Below are positions 35,537 through 48,544 of a DNA stretch of 64,000 nucleotides, one piece after another. The notes beneath the pieces were generated by a model, which saw only the letters and a list, made by a program, of their open reading frames with translations, was not told the DNA's origin and ran no database searches. Location of the stretch: contig NC_134513.1 of NCBI RefSeq assembly GCF_027942865.1, positions 33,535,429 to 33,599,428 of the forward strand, read 5' to 3'. Position numbers and translations under genes: made by a program. Within the stretch, counting starts at the first letter, position 1, and every line of letters begins with the position of its first letter. This stretch comes from Odontesthes bonariensis (lineage: Eukaryota; Chordata; Actinopteri; Atheriniformes; Atherinopsidae).

Positions 35537-37674
35537 CAGCACTATTGTGGATCCACATGCTAACAGGATGCACACGGCAAAGAAGATGTTTAGAGGCCGC
35601 GGAGGCAACGATGGGAACACAAAAGAGAAAATCACAGTCACCTGTTGGACAAAGACACAAACATTTGTTCAAAATATCCGGACACACTGACTTTATAAGT
35701 TTAAAGATCTAAACATTCAGAGAATAGCTCTAAAATCAGAGGTTTTGTGGCTCAGTAAAACATTAACCCGAAACAAGTTGTTTTCTTAACTGCAAATACT
35801 CTTTTTTCCTTTGAGGTTCGTCGGCAAAACTTCTAGAAATCCATTTTTTCCCCCTTCTTTTCTACAAACTAACAAACAGTTTTTAACGTGACATTAACTC
35901 GTATTCTCTAACGGATACAAAAAGTCTTTTCATTTCTAATATAGTAGCACATTTATTCCACTCCATGAACTTGTGAGCTATAATCCAGACTGCTGACCCT
36001 CCAACCACACAGAGAGGATTTCCTGTGAGCTTCAGGTGGAATGAGACTTTAAGGTCACACCAACCGCTGACACAGACACTGTTGTGTACTCACCAGAACA
36101 ACCACGGACGTAAATCCCCCCACTGACATGTTGATGATTCGATCCTGCACGAAAGACACGAGTTTAAAACATCACGGTGGAAATGAGAACATTTTTTGCA
36201 TTCTTCTGGACGCATTAAGCGCATTAAGACCACGTGTCGGCTCACTTAAAGCATTTCAGGACTGTCGCTCTGCTCTAATGAAATCCTGACTTTTACAAGC
36301 GCAGCGTCATCTGACAAAAATCCTTCTTCCAGTAACTCAAAGATGGCGATGCGATGAATTTAGCTGTACTTACTTGTGCCATGATCCCCCACAGAGGAAG
36401 ATAGAAGCGGTAGTAAACGTAAAGCAAAGCCCTAATTGCTCTTCATTTCCATCAGTCTTGGTAGAAAAAAAACACTTCCTGCATGTATGCCCAGACAACC
36501 CGACTGCGGAACACTTTTAACCTGACAGCCATCTCACTGCTGAACCCTCAGCACTCCTCCCACTGGACTGAATGTACATGTAAATGTACATGTACTTTAT
36601 TTCTACAGCCCTTTACAGACAATCCTTACGATGTACCAAAGTGCTTTACAGCAGGTAATAAATAAAGAGAAGAATAAGTAAAAACAAATAAAAACAATAA
36701 AAGAACAGTGAAAGCAATAAAATACAACAAAATCGAATAAGATAAAAGTGTCATCATACTACTGGGTATTAAAAGCCATCCTAAATAAGTTGGTTTTTAG
36801 CCTAGATGTGAAGAGGCCCAGGTCAGAAATAAGACGCAGCTGGACGGGGAGCTTATTTCAGAGCCTGGGGGCAGCAACGGAAAAGGCTCGGTCACCCCAG
36901 GGTTCGTATTCTGACCTGGGCACTTCCAACAAAAATCGATTTGTTGACCTCAGAGCTCTACCAGGATTGCGGACTGTTAAAAGCTCAGATAAATATGATG
37001 GGGCGAGGCCGTTAAGAGCTTTAAAAACAAACATTAAAAGTTTAAAATCAATTCTATAAAGGACAAGAAGCCAATTTTAGCACTCTGAGGTCATTAAATT
37101 GATGTAAAGTGGTTTATAAATAAAATACATTATTAATATTATTATTATTAATGTAGGGAGTTAAGAACAGGAGTGATGTACACACGTCTGTTGGTGTTGG
37201 TTAAAAGACGGGCAGCAGCGTTCTGCACCAGCTGAAGGCGACTGAGAGAAGACTGGGAGACGCCAACATAAAGTGCATTGCAATAGTCTGACCTTGAACT
37301 TATTAGGGCATGGATGGCTTTCTCAAGGTGAACTCCTCATCACTGCATTACAGTTCCACGGTTTCTGTCCACATGCATGTCTGACCCCTCAGCCCAATAA
37401 CACAACATGTATATTTATCTATATTCCTGTACAGAAGTTAATAACTTAAAAGTAATATTGTACATATTACATCCATTTGTGTATATACTCCACCAACTCT
37501 CTACTTACTTTAAGTCATTCTCTGCATTTGCCGGCTTCTTCCAAAAGACATCTCATTGTACAATGACAATAAATATTGATCTATACATCTTCCTACCCGA
37601 GCCGAGGTCTCCCCGAACAGCGGTCTGTTGTCCAGGCCGCTGGTGCCATACGTCCTGGTGGGGAAGTCGTCCAT
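34360..37674 (-). CDS. tmem243: Transmembrane protein 243 (complete, 4 coding exons)
   Basis: Exons in transcript order: 37597..37674, 36094..36144, 35537..35641, 34360..34479. Total 354 nt, 117 aa (human 118). All introns are phase 0. The start has a strong context (GCCGCCACC before ATGG) and reads MDDFPTRTYGTSGLDNRPLF, a near match to mammalian TMEM243. Hydrophobic stretches lie at about residues 33-52 (FTSVVVLVTVIFSFVFP), 60-82 (NIFFAVCILLACGSTIVLIF) and 93-113 (NLIYYMLASIVLLCLCANLY), with the conserved loop WYRQGDLEPKFRN between the last two. It is an integral membrane protein of poorly known function. It converges with dmtf1, the same neighbour as in human. Intron 3 begins with a CA tract immediately after the donor. 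Confidence 0.96.
35495..35533 (+). repeat. (GT)n microsatellite; (CA)n on the tmem243 strand
   Basis: On the minus strand it begins about four bases after the donor of tmem243 coding exon 3. Confidence 0.97.
36585..37335 (-). mobile_element. L2-type LINE remnant in tmem243 intron 1
   Basis: The minus strand encodes the RT C-terminal region: KAIHALISSRSDYCNALYVG, SLSRLQLVQNAAARLLT, then FVFKALNGLAPSYLSELLTV and GDRAFSVAAPRL, with stops. The catalytic YADD block is missing. The low-coordinate end has the tail AAAGCACTTTGGTACATCG and AATAAAGTACATG. A similar but diverged remnant lies at 47774-48300. Confidence 0.85.
37400..37580 (+). repeat. Retroelement 3' tail
   Basis: It ends CTCATTGTACAATGACAATA followed by AATATTG, a tail shape common in fish LINEs, next to tmem243 exon 1. 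Confidence 0.5.
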
Positions 37675-38621
37675 GGTGGCGGCGGCAGATGCTCATTCAG
37701 CACTGACCGTTACGTCTCAGCAGCACTGCCTTCCGAAAACGCCGGCCCAGCGCTGCATGCTCTTTTCCAGCTGCCTCCAGCCGCAGAGTGTCGGGGGTGT
37801 CAGTGTGAACACGCTGGGGGGCACATGACGGAGGATTGACTATGCAGATCTGCTAGGCGGCCGGCCTGTGTGACAACAGAACAGCTTTTTAACAAAGTGC
37901 TGTAATTGTGATGTTAAAACAGCATTAAAACATGAAGACTGCTACAGCACATCATCTTCAAACCACCTCTGCTTGCTGTAATTCTTCTTCCCAGAAATTA
38001 TTTTGTTTCTCAGAAACAAACATGACCCCTGAGACACCGCAAAGCTAAACACAGAAGATAAAGGCACACCATCTTCACCTTTTTAACAACCTTGTGTCTC
38101 TTATCCTTCAAGGAAACATAATCATCGACTTTAGTTGTTTTAAAGAGCAGCAAACCAGCAGTCTCCCTTTAACGTGAGCGGGGAACAAACAGAAATCTCC
38201 ACAAGAGAAACATCTCACTACAGATTATAGTTTAGGCCTATATACGTGAACATGAATCTGCCTCTTATCTCAGTGTACCAACCCTGAACAATCACCTAAC
38301 AGTGGTGGATGGAAACATACAAAGACGTTGGATTTAATTTGCAGATTTTTCTGAACTGTTAATATTTTTCTATAAATTTTGGTGAAAGCACAGCTGCCGT
38401 TAGGTCGTTTTATTCTCTTAAGTTCGGAAACTTTTAGGTGTGGGACCCATTTTACTTTGAACAGAGCTGTAAGTAGTGCAGTGGGCCCGTCTCCCTGTGA
38501 CTTGTTGATGTTTCAACACGGCCTTAGTAAGTTATGAAAAAGGTCCTAATATGTCTGGTGAAAAAACACATGACATATTCAAATAATTCCAAAATCCAAA
38601 AAGTTGATCATATATTTTGAT

Positions 38622-39302
38622 TAGGGCTGGGAAACGATTAAAATTTTTTATCTAATTAATCACATGATTTCCACGATTAATCGCATTTGTACGAAAAATC
38701 CAAAAAATAATTAAAAAGTAGTGTATAGCTTTTAGCATTTAGTTTTATTTTAAATGTACTGCCATATGAATGAAAGTGCCATAACATTTGTTGTGCAAAC
38801 ACACTTTTAACATCAGCATCTTTCTGTAGTTTTTCTGTAGAAGCCTCGATCCACTGTCTGTTTCGTTGAATGACTTGCTGCTATCAGTTGTGTGTTTTGC
38901 CTATAAGTGATATTTTAGACTGGAACTACTACGGTGAGAAGACCATTCAACTTGGCTGTAAATGCAGGAGTTTTTTTTTTACATTTATTTTGAAATACGT
39001 GCTTTTATGTTGAAACAAGTAAAACAGGAAGTAGCGCCGGTTAGCTCCGTGAGCGTCACACAGAGGCCGAGGAGCACCTGTAACGGTGATGTCCAACTTT
39101 AAAATGAAAATGGCCGAGTAAAAGTTCCGTACCCTTCTCCAAGTTTGGTGGATCCGCCAATTACTTTCTTTTCCGGTTCCGCAGCAGACAGCAACAGACT
39201 TTTACAATAATAAAACCTGCGTTAATGTTCGATGAAATATTTATCGGCGTTAAATAATTAACAAGTTAACGAAATAATAACGAGTTAACTCGCCCAGCCC
39301 TA
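38622..39302. mobile_element. Non-autonomous hAT-like element
   Basis: Ends TAGGGCTGGGAAACGATTAA (left) and GTTAACTCGCCCAGCCCTA (right) are inverted for the terminal 10-11 bases. The flanks ATTTTGAT (38614-38621) and ATTTGGAT (39303-39310) form an 8-bp duplication with one mismatch. The interior is AT-rich with no transposase. Confidence 0.8.
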
Positions 39303-39904
39303 ATTTGGATACACATATAGTTACCAGTAATGTTACAGGTTTGTCTAACCAGCAGTCATATGATCACTTAGTTTCCATGCAGCACTGAAACGTCATTGAG
39401 CTTTGCTTTAATTCAACAGTCTCATGAGTCTTTACACTTGTCAGTGTGAAGCTGTCCTCTGCCAGGCTCCGCCACCTGGACTCACGACAACATGTTCACC
39501 TTGAACAGCAGGTGGAGCTCATTGAAAGGCAGCTGAAGCACAGACACTATAGACTTTATCCTTCCCTCCTGTGTTTATAGCCAAAGCTGATGATAATCTA
39601 ATGAGCCGCATAACTTATATTATCAGCAAACCGAAGTTCTAAACTCCATAAATGATGCGTCCTGTGACAGAACAGAAAACATCTTCCTTTCTCACTTGAC
39701 TTTTCAAACACTGTCCGACCCTTGTGGCTTTTACAGTAAATATTCTCTGACATGTGACTCGGAGTGAAACAAAGCCAGTGGTTTCCACTGCCGCAGGGAA
39801 CACATTGGATTTGACTCATTTTCAACTGATTGTTGTTTTAGTTTTTCCTTTAGCCTTTTAGCTGATTGATAAATCTGATCGATTCAGTATAAATCTGTTG
39901 CGTA

Positions 39905-40490
39905 ATTTATTGTGGCATGAGCAGATGATTTGAATATGGAAGAAAATGATGACATTTGGGAAGAATGTCAACGTAACGTGCAAATGTGTTCAGTTAACAC
40001 TAGACACAACCTAATACAGTTTAAAACACTCAACAGACTCTATAAAAAAAAAAAGCTACACAAATTTTATCCTGATATCCCACCAATATGTAACCGATGT
40101 AAATCCACAATAGGTACTCTAGCACATTCTTTCTGGGCATGTAGTAAACTTTATTCGTATTGGAAGTGTATTTTTCAGTTTTTTTCCTGAGGCTTTTGGG
40201 AAGAATTTGGTACCCAGCCCTTTGGTAACGATCCTGGGGGTCACAAGTGTCCTTTCTTCCGTCAATAAATTTAAAAGAAGAGCTATAAAATTTGGGATGG
40301 CGATTGCAAAAAAAGCTGATGTTTTTACGTATATGGAAAATGGACTCTGCGCCTTGATATAATCTGTGGCTGGAGAATTGTCAAACACTTTACATCTGGA
40401 GAGACTGAGATTCCGTAGCGAAGAGAGAGGAGTTAAGTTTGATAAAACATGGGACCCGGTACTGAATTACCTTAAAAATGTGAGCTCATA
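39905..40490 (+). mobile_element. L1/Tx1-type LINE ORF2 C-terminal remnant
   Basis: The frame at 39930-40190 reads HNLIQFKTLNRLYKKKKLHK, then FYPDIPPICNRCKSTIGTL and AHSFWACSKLYSYW, the Cys-rich C-terminal region of L1-clade ORF2. It continues in another frame with KFKRRAIKFGMAIAKKA and KTWDPVLNYLKNV, so it is frame-shifted. Confidence 0.8.
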
Positions 40491-40499
40491 GACATTGGT

Positions 40500-42570
40500 T
40501 ATTGTATAAAACCTCACTGTGCAAACGAGTATGTGACTTTGTCTAGGTCGATTTCATTTATTTTTTCTACTTTGTTTATGTTTATGGTACCCATCTTAAC
40601 TATGACCATGGAATATTGTTGTTGTAATCCAAGATGTGCTGCGTTCTGCATGTTATGTGAAAAAACTTTGGCAGCTGATCAGATCAAATAGAGAATTGTG
40701 AGTTTTTTTACTACTTTAGAACATTCCATATCCAAACAATCAAACATCATTTTAACCGTTCTTTTGACTGTGGCTCAGTAGTATTATACTCCTGCTAAGA
40801 TAAAATTACACAGACTTCTCTGGCTAGGGAAGGAGGTGGCTTTCCATTAGCAACGGTCAGCTATAGCAGACCAAAGCAGATACAATACAAAAACACATTT
40901 GACTGCTCCCTTCTGCTTTACTTCCTTTATTGGCAGGAGCGACAACAAACCACAGCTGACACTGTCTTCTGACTGTGTTGATGATGACAGACAAAAGAGG
41001 AAGCTAAAATCAGAACAACTCTCTTTGCTGATTCAACTCTGACAAGACCAGACTGAGGGCCCAGTCGCGTAGTTCCTTTTATTTTTATTTAAGAGATCCA
41101 TGACAAAGGTCAGCATCAGTGTGTCATACACGTAATAACATACTTTATCATTATACCAAACACTACTCTCTCATTTTTCTTACTGAACATTTATGGAGAG
41201 CAAAATCCCATCATCATTCATCCCCTCAGCTCTGTGACACACATTAAATCCTTTTCTCAGTAACAGATTGTATATCGGGTCTCCGTGTCCATTTGGACCA
41301 CATTCCACTAAATCTTCCTGTTTGCAATATTCAAGAGAATGTTAACTTCTCCATTGTTTGGATTTCATGAATAGCTTTTAGTCAATCATCTGACGTCGGA
41401 GCCTTGCTCCCTCCAGAAAGCAATATTCTCATCAAACATCTTCCCCATTATAGTGCCTGTGTCTAACGTCAAGGCATTAAATGGAAAAGCAATCTGGAGC
41501 AGTTTCCAAGCATTTGTAGATTTCCTCCCAACAACAAAGGTTTTCTGGGAAATTGCAGAATAGGTGATAATCGGAAGCTACATTCGACCCACCTAATTTC
41601 CCTCTATTTCATCCCAACACCATGGTACCCTTCTTATTTTATTCCTTCATATGAACCACATACTGAGCTGCTTGAGTCGCTGCTCCAGTGAAACAAGACC
41701 ATTGCAGCATCCGGTCACACAGTTCCTCCCTAACTTTACATCTTTATCCATGCGAAGCAGCAACGTGGCCTTAGAAACCAGAATACAGTTAAAGTTTCTG
41801 TTTCAGCCGACTGTGGTCACCTGAAATGCGTCATGCGTCACCTTCGACAGCCCCTACTGGGGTTTTGGGGGTGGCAGTTTGTTGCTCTTCTCTGTTCGCC
41901 ATCAAAGTTCTGGATATTTTTACACCATCCGAAGAGCTCGCAGGATTACTAAAAAATTCATGGGGAAGTTTCATTAAAGTTTTACCAGAACGGGGCATCG
42001 ACAAAGAGATGAACTTAAGATGTCAATCCTGATCTGGATGGAGCGTATTTTTTCTTTCAGTCCTGGTAGCAGTACGCAGTCTCAGACTGAAAATCTTTCA
42101 GAAAGATCTGTCAACCTTATGGAAATTCCCACCCTGATTTTTGATGGTTCATAAAACAATTCACCAATGACTGAAGGTAAATATATTTGTTAAAATAACC
42201 GTCTCCAAAATCAACCTTTTAACATTTATTATTCTACCAAAGATTTTGTCCTGAGCTTCGAAGAACAAATCTTTCTAGTTTCATAAGTTTGGGACCAGTT
42301 TTAACTACATGAGTGTTATGAAGGCCCTTTTAAAAGTTTGAAAGGTATAAAAGTAAGTTGGTTCTGTTGTTTTTTTTACCTCTGATGTGCTGCCTTTTCT
42401 TCTGATTCAGCATTAAGGCTCTAGTGTACAATATTTAGGGCAGCCTATAAGCATAATCACATGAAAACAGGAACTTTTGTGTGTTCCTTACCTTAGAACA
42501 AGTTTATATCCAAATATGCTTTGGGTTGACCGCCTCACCCCACTGTCGTATTTCTACAGTAGCCCTGAAA
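40500..42570. other. Intergenic, nothing recognised
   Basis: I find no supported gene, RNA or mobile element here. Confidence 0.4.
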
Positions 42571-42574
42571 GGAC

Positions 42575-42645
42575 TTATTCATATGTTTATGCATTTGGCA
42601 GACGCTTTTATCCAAAGCGACTTACAAACGAGGATATAACATTAC
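42575..42645 (+). repeat. Common teleost repeat fragment
   Basis: It contains GCATTTGGCAGACGCTTTTA followed by TCCAAAGCGACTTACA, a phrase scattered widely in fish genomes as part of a retroelement 3' region. Confidence 0.75.
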
Positions 42646-44459
42646 ACTCGACTCACTGTAGTCTCCATCTTAAACAAGAGGCGTTGCCACTGAGAAATAA
42701 AACCGCTGCTCCACAGAAATTGCACCACTCATACAGATCGTCTGCTTTATTCTAAGTAGTATTTGATGTTTTTGTAACTTTTGCAATGACAGTACATAAT
42801 TTGGTTTTGATGAGTCCTACTGATGCCTGTAGAGACTGACCTGCCCCCACACTCTTCCGGCTCTCTCCGTTTAAAAAGAGGCTACTTTCATGGCACGTGG
42901 CAGCAGACAGGAGGCACGTGCCACTGTTCACCTCCATAAAGCATTCATTTATCAAACTACAGACACTGCCCGTTCAAGCCTGGATCACACATGCTGCTTC
43001 ATGTGCAATTTGCTGATTATATTGTTTGAAACTGTGATTTCGATTTGAAAATGCTTAATCCTTAAAGCATAGCCCCCCAAAATACTGAGCCATGGACTGG
43101 CACTGAGCCTGCAAAGCATTTGTTCCTAAGCCTCGAGTAGTCCAGCATAATAATAATACCGATAATAATAATTAGGCATTGAACGAAGGAGAGTATTCAC
43201 AGTCCCACCTTTCCTCACTTGAATTGTGGGGATGATGAGTGGAAATATATGAATTGAGACAACCGTAACTGAAAGAGATGTTGGAAACAAGCTTTGGGCT
43301 ACCACTGATCCAATGATACTTCAGGTGAGTTAAATATTTGAGCTATGTGAATATTGTGTTAATTCTTCCAACATCCACTTGGTAAGATTACTGGTCTACG
43401 GTGGTCCACGTAATCTGTTCTAAACCACAGATGTCGTGCCAACATTTTACAATGTACGAAAAAAGGTAAAACTGAATGCTGTTACTGAACAAATTCAAGC
43501 TCTTCACGCCCACCAGCTATAACACAAACTGAGCAAAGATTTTGTTTTTAATGTTACGAAGCCATCGAGACATTCTGTGTCATCGTTTTAAAGCACAAAG
43601 TCTCACAATTCAAATGCCACAAAAACCTTTTAAGACACCACTGCAGCAGCAACAACAAAAGCTCCTCACTTTGTAATAACCCTCCGCACATGGGTGCTTT
43701 CTTACCTTTTCTATAATCCAGTTATTTTGTCATTTGTCAAATTTGAATCGAAGCAATGAACACTTGCAGCACTAACAGCTGAATGGTACTTTCGATGGTG
43801 CTTGTCCTTTAAAGACGGCCTTCCACTGCCAGGTTTTAATCAGTTAAAGTCCCTCATTTTCATAAATGTCGCTCATCATCTCATACAAAGCCAGATTAAA
43901 TGGAAACATTCACTTTCTATAGGAAAGAAACGTGAAGTTATGGCTCATTTTGCCGTTACAAATGTGCCCACATCCCTTTTCTGTTAGCACACCTGGAGGC
44001 TTCAGCGTATATTTAGACACATTAAGCAGCAAACAAAACTAACAGGTTTGTTCATCTTGGTCATCTCAACTTTAAAAACCCTTCTCCGGCAGAATTTCAG
44101 ACCCTGCAGAATCGTTTTCACAAAAGCAGCTGCCTTTGTGGGTGAGAAGGCAGCAGGAAAGGAAATAAAACCCTCGCAAAGCTTTCTCAGCAAAAAAGAA
44201 TACACACAAGGTGGAAAACAAGAGCCTCATTATGAGCTGGAATAAACCTGACCTAAAGCTACATTCCTCCACAGCCTTGTGATTCACAAGGCTTCTTAAA
44301 ACAACCGCACAGCTTAACTGAGATGACAAGGAAAATATCTGCTTCACATGTGAGCCGAAGGTAATGATGCTGCAATTAATCCTGGAGGCTGGCAATGAAG
44401 AAAACAAATCAGCTGGACACTGGTTTCAGGAGGTGAAAGGTCAAGAGAACATCTAAATC

Positions 44460-44870
44460 CAGGGTTCCCACAGGCATGAAACCTGGAAAAGTCATGAAAT
44501 TAGGTGAAAATACTAGTTTTGGAGTCCACATTTGTCATCTGCAATGAACCGAGTGAATATTTATCAAAGTAACTTGGCTTAGTTTTCCTCAACTACATGA
44601 CTTGCAAAATTACAGCTGTGTGTGCATGTAAACAGCCAAAAGAAACTCTATATTCTGTATTGATACCAGACTTTGTTGTCCAGCGAGGTGAAAGGATGAC
44701 GTAATGACACTGCCTGTTGTTGAGAGCATTTCAAGAGAATGAAAACCAAGAATGAGATGATGACAAAAAGTATGTCCTTAAAGAAGCCATGACAACAGAA
44801 TACATTTTAAATTATATGCTCGGTCCTTGAAAAGTCATGAAAAAGTTTGGATTGTGTAGATCTGAGAGAG
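44460..44870. repeat. DNA-transposon-like repeat
   Basis: It opens CAGGGTTCCCACAGGCATGA with AAAAGTCATGAAATTA. Near 44822 the word CCTTGAAAAGTCATGAAAAA recurs. The opening is typical of teleost hAT relics, but borders and duplication were not established. Confidence 0.45.
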
Positions 44871-45597
44871 ATTTACCTCTCGACAGTGAAAATGTCATGT
44901 TATCAGTTCAGGGCCATGACCTGTTGAGGCAGGGCAAGTGATAAAATCCCCACAATATTCAGCTCAATATTAGTGAAGAGTTAGGACACCAACAAAAGCA
45001 TTATTCATAGAAAGATTGTGATCGTTCACGGTCTGCAGGGACATCCATTGTATTTAAACTGAAAAATTAAGAGCCAATTTTAGCACGTTACTTGGTTTAT
45101 ACAGTTTAGAGTGCTGGTTTTAGATAGAAAGTACCCTTGAGTTTGCAGAAACAGTGATTTGTTAGCCGCGTAAGTTAACTCACCTCAGGTTAACCGACCT
45201 TATGCTACCGATACCTGAAGAATACGTCGAAAACACAAGTCATTATCAGCTGGCAATGCCGCTGAATATTCAGAAAGTGGCAAAAGACAACAGTAAAGCT
45301 GCCTCCACTCTTTAGCTAACCCGAGCTTTGCCCGTCACAAGGCCAACTCAAAGCAGGCTAACGAAGCTAAGCTAACCAGACAGAAGCTCCCACACCATTC
45401 GAGGAGAATAAACATATTCACAAAAATGTAGCGGACAAGCCGCTAAGCCACTCGTTTCTGTCAGATTTACTTGCCTCACAGTTCCAGTGTTGGTTCCAGT
45501 GAGAACATAACTTCATAGAAGCCGTGCAATAGGGTCAGAATTAAAGGGAATAAGTCCGGTAGCTTCAGTTCAAGCTGTTAAAGGTGAGTTCACTTAC

Positions 45598-45660
45598 TGT
45601 TGAGCCGACCGTTGGTTAGTCGGCGTCAGTGGTGCTCGCGTAGCCTCTCCAAATGTACTT
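45598..45660 (-). promoter_or_regulatory. tmem243: Candidate non-coding first exon of tmem243
   Basis: On the minus strand a modestly CpG-containing stretch (about 45605-45655) ends CGGCTCAACA before a strong donor GTAAGTG (45591-45597). Its position 8 kb upstream of tmem243 exon 1, near a divergent gene, would suit a 5' UTR exon. This is an inference without transcript support. Confidence 0.25.
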
Positions 45661-45997
45661 AACTGATGCATAAGCTCTCAGTCTGCTTTTTAAATAACTC
45701 AAGCCACTTTTTGTAGACACGAAAAAGACGTAGATAAGCAGATAGTAATTAAAAGACAAAACATAAAAACATAATCTGGCTCAATTTTGTACAAGTAAGT
45801 CGTGCGGCAGCTTCAGTACATTAAAGGTGGGTTCTATCAGTTACTGTAGAGGAGACGATCCGCTACGTTTGTCATAAAAAAACTGTAAATTACAGACTTA
45901 AACAACTCTGAAAAATAATTAGTTTTTTTTTTTTTTAGGTTTAATTAATTTTTTCCAAAAGAGTACCAGAATAAGGTGTCCCAACGTAGGCATATTA

Positions 45998-46075
45998 AAG
46001 CAAGCCCAGGGATCGAACCCGCAATCTTCTCTTTGAAAGACGAGCGCCTTGACAAGCTAATCTTGGTCATAACGG
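45998..46075 (-). repeat. tRNA-like relic (SINE head or tRNA pseudogene)
   Basis: The minus strand has an A-box-like TTAGCTTGTCAAGG and a B box GGTTCGATCCC at suitable spacing, but the anticodon and T stems do not pair properly. It is not scored as a working tRNA. Confidence 0.4.
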
Positions 46076-47773
46076 CAAAATTGAGGGGGGCCATTGTTTA
46101 AACCATGATGATGTTTCATTGTTAAACTGACATTAGAAGCTTATTTCTAATTACTTTGAGTAAATGTAGTATATATCACCTATTCTGCTGCAGCAGTGCT
46201 GTGTGTACAGCAGTCACATCTACTTACCCTGCTGCAGGATAAACAGTTTTTATAGGACAATTTAATTAGCATAAATCTCTTTTGCCAGTGGCAAGAAAGG
46301 TTCTTAATTAGGATTAATAACCTCAGATGTGAGACACAGTGGGTCCATACATAATCCTCCTCCTCATGTTACATGAGGAAAGTGTGACAGACTGAGATTA
46401 ATCCCGGAAAAAGAAAAACCTCGGTATTATATCTGAACACGTCATTAGTACAATGCCTGAAATATTTACTCAGTGATTCTTTGGTTTGATACAGAAAACA
46501 AAGTTTGTGTATTGGTTAATTAAGTGTTATAAGCCAAAAACAGGCTGCAGGCCTCTGATCTACACCCATTTCCACAACTTCATGGTTAAATTGAAAGCAG
46601 AAAGAATGTGTTCAGCTTCCTGCTAATGGCAAGTTACCACAAGCAGTAGGTTAACTTTATTTTTTATCTTATTTCATGTAGCTAGTTAATTTGACAGAGA
46701 CAGTTAACATTATAGGCACCATAGTTAAAAGGCAGCTTTCAGCTGTAGTACCCAGACAGTTGTTATAACAGTCTGAAACTGAAACTAGAATCCACAAAAG
46801 AAACATAGAATTAAGACATAATTATTCAGATTTTGAGTAAACAAAACATCAATTCAAGCATGTATCGAACTTATTATATGATGGATTTTTATTTTAGCAG
46901 TTGGTTTTACCAACTCAAAAAAGACTGTAAAAAGATTGTTGAAACAATTCTGTAATCAATCTGCATTCTGTGTATTGACCAGCAGGTGGCGACTTATGCA
47001 CAGTGCAAAAGGGCACTAGTTTCATGTATTTTTTATTTTGAGCATGATTGATAATAAAACAGGGTTTGCTTTAGGGCCTTGAGCAAGCTCTCAAGGTTCC
47101 CCAAAACTCCAGATCACTTTCAGGAAACGATCAAGGACATCAGGGAACTCTCGGGGAACATTATCTCAGAGATTCTCTTGAAGTCCTTCTTTGAAAACTC
47201 CATAAAGACGTAGACACCCGGGTCTTATATCACAAGTTATCATTACTTATATAAATGTCATTAGTTCTGATGTCTTCTGCCACACGTTATGTGTGGCTTT
47301 TTTTTTTTAGTTCAATGCAAAATGCTCAATCTTTTGGAGGAAGAATTTTTCCTTGTGCATTTCCTTTTTGATAGGAATGTTTTAATCTTATTATTATAAT
47401 AACAATAGAATTAGATATTTGCCATTAACCAGCCTTTATTCACTAACAGTCGTGCACACTGGTGCATGTCCTGTGCACATTCCCTGACTGTTTTTTGCCC
47501 CAAAAGCAAACGTTGAGCAGACATCAGGACGATGATGTTTAAGTTTGACAGCGAGGTGGCATTCACTTTGCATCACAACAGACCTTTCTGTGACCTTAAG
47601 GAAATGTTTGCAGAATGTTCTTGTGTTTGCTGTAAAGTTTGTTTTTATATATACATATATATATATATATACAAATACTGCCCATTATTGTACAAAATGT
47701 AGATGGTGTGATAAATGCTTGAATTGATAAATTAATGACTAAATTAATTAATAAAACAAGATAGTAAATAAAT

Positions 47774-48300
47774 TTATAGGACCTGCAATTATGTGGGAGT
47801 TTGTTCCACATATATGGTCTATAAAAACTTAAAGCAGCTTCTCCATTTTTAGTTCTACCTCGGGGGATAAAAAGCAAAACTGTTTCTGAAGATCTGAGTT
47901 GCCTTGAATGTTCATAATGTACCAGAAGATCCGACATGAAACCATTTAAAGCTTTTAAACCACAGTATTTTAAGACCAACTATCTGATGGACAGGAAGTC
48001 AGTGTGGACACTTCAGGACTGGAGTGATATGATCCATTTTTCTGGTCTTTGGGAGGACTCTGGCGGCAGCGCTCTGAACCAGCTGCAGCTGCCTGATCAT
48101 CTTTTAGACAGAGCAGCAAATATACTGTGACAGTCATCAAGTCTACTGATATTAAATGCATGGAGCAGCTTTTCTAAATCTCTCTGACACATTAGCCCTT
48201 TAATCCTTAAAATATTCATCAGGTGATAGTCGGTTGACTTCATAACTGACTTGATATGGCTGTTGAAGTTCAAGTCTGAGTGAAAAAAACATCTAAAATT
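47774..48300 (-). mobile_element. L2-type LINE remnant upstream of dclre1c
   Basis: Minus-strand frames read SDLNFNSHIKSVMKSTDYHL, EKLLHAFNISRLDDCHSIFA, then after breaks LVQSAAARVLP, FMSDLLVHYEHSRQLRSSE and GEAALSFYRPYMWNKLPHN. This is the C-terminal part of an L2-like RT with several frame shifts. It ends about 250 bases before the dclre1c start. Confidence 0.85.
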
Positions 48301-48399
48301 AATGAAAGAACACGAGAGACTGAAATAGCCACAAAACAATTTCGCGTTTTTAACAGTAGGTGGCGATATGACCAGAATGCGCTGGATCTGCCATGAAAT

Positions 48400-48544
48400 G
48401 GATCGTAGAAGAAGAACGTCTCTAGTCCTTTCAGTGGGCGGGATAAACAAAGATAACTCAGGTGATGCTGGGAAGTATGTTGTCGTCCACATACGGTGTG
48501 GCGTTAGTTTTGTAGGAACTTTTGTGAAAAACTTCGACATAAAC
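48400..48544 (+). promoter_or_regulatory. dclre1c: Candidate dclre1c promoter / 5' UTR
   Basis: It contains a GC box (GTGGGCGGGAT near 48435) and GATGCTGGGAAGTATGTTGT, whose reverse complement resembles the ZNF143-type ACTACAATTCCCAGCA motif. No TATA box was noticed. Confidence 0.4.

Noticed and set aside
45998-46075. A working tRNA gene
   Set aside because: A and B boxes are present but the anticodon and T stems do not pair, so it is more likely a SINE head or pseudogene.
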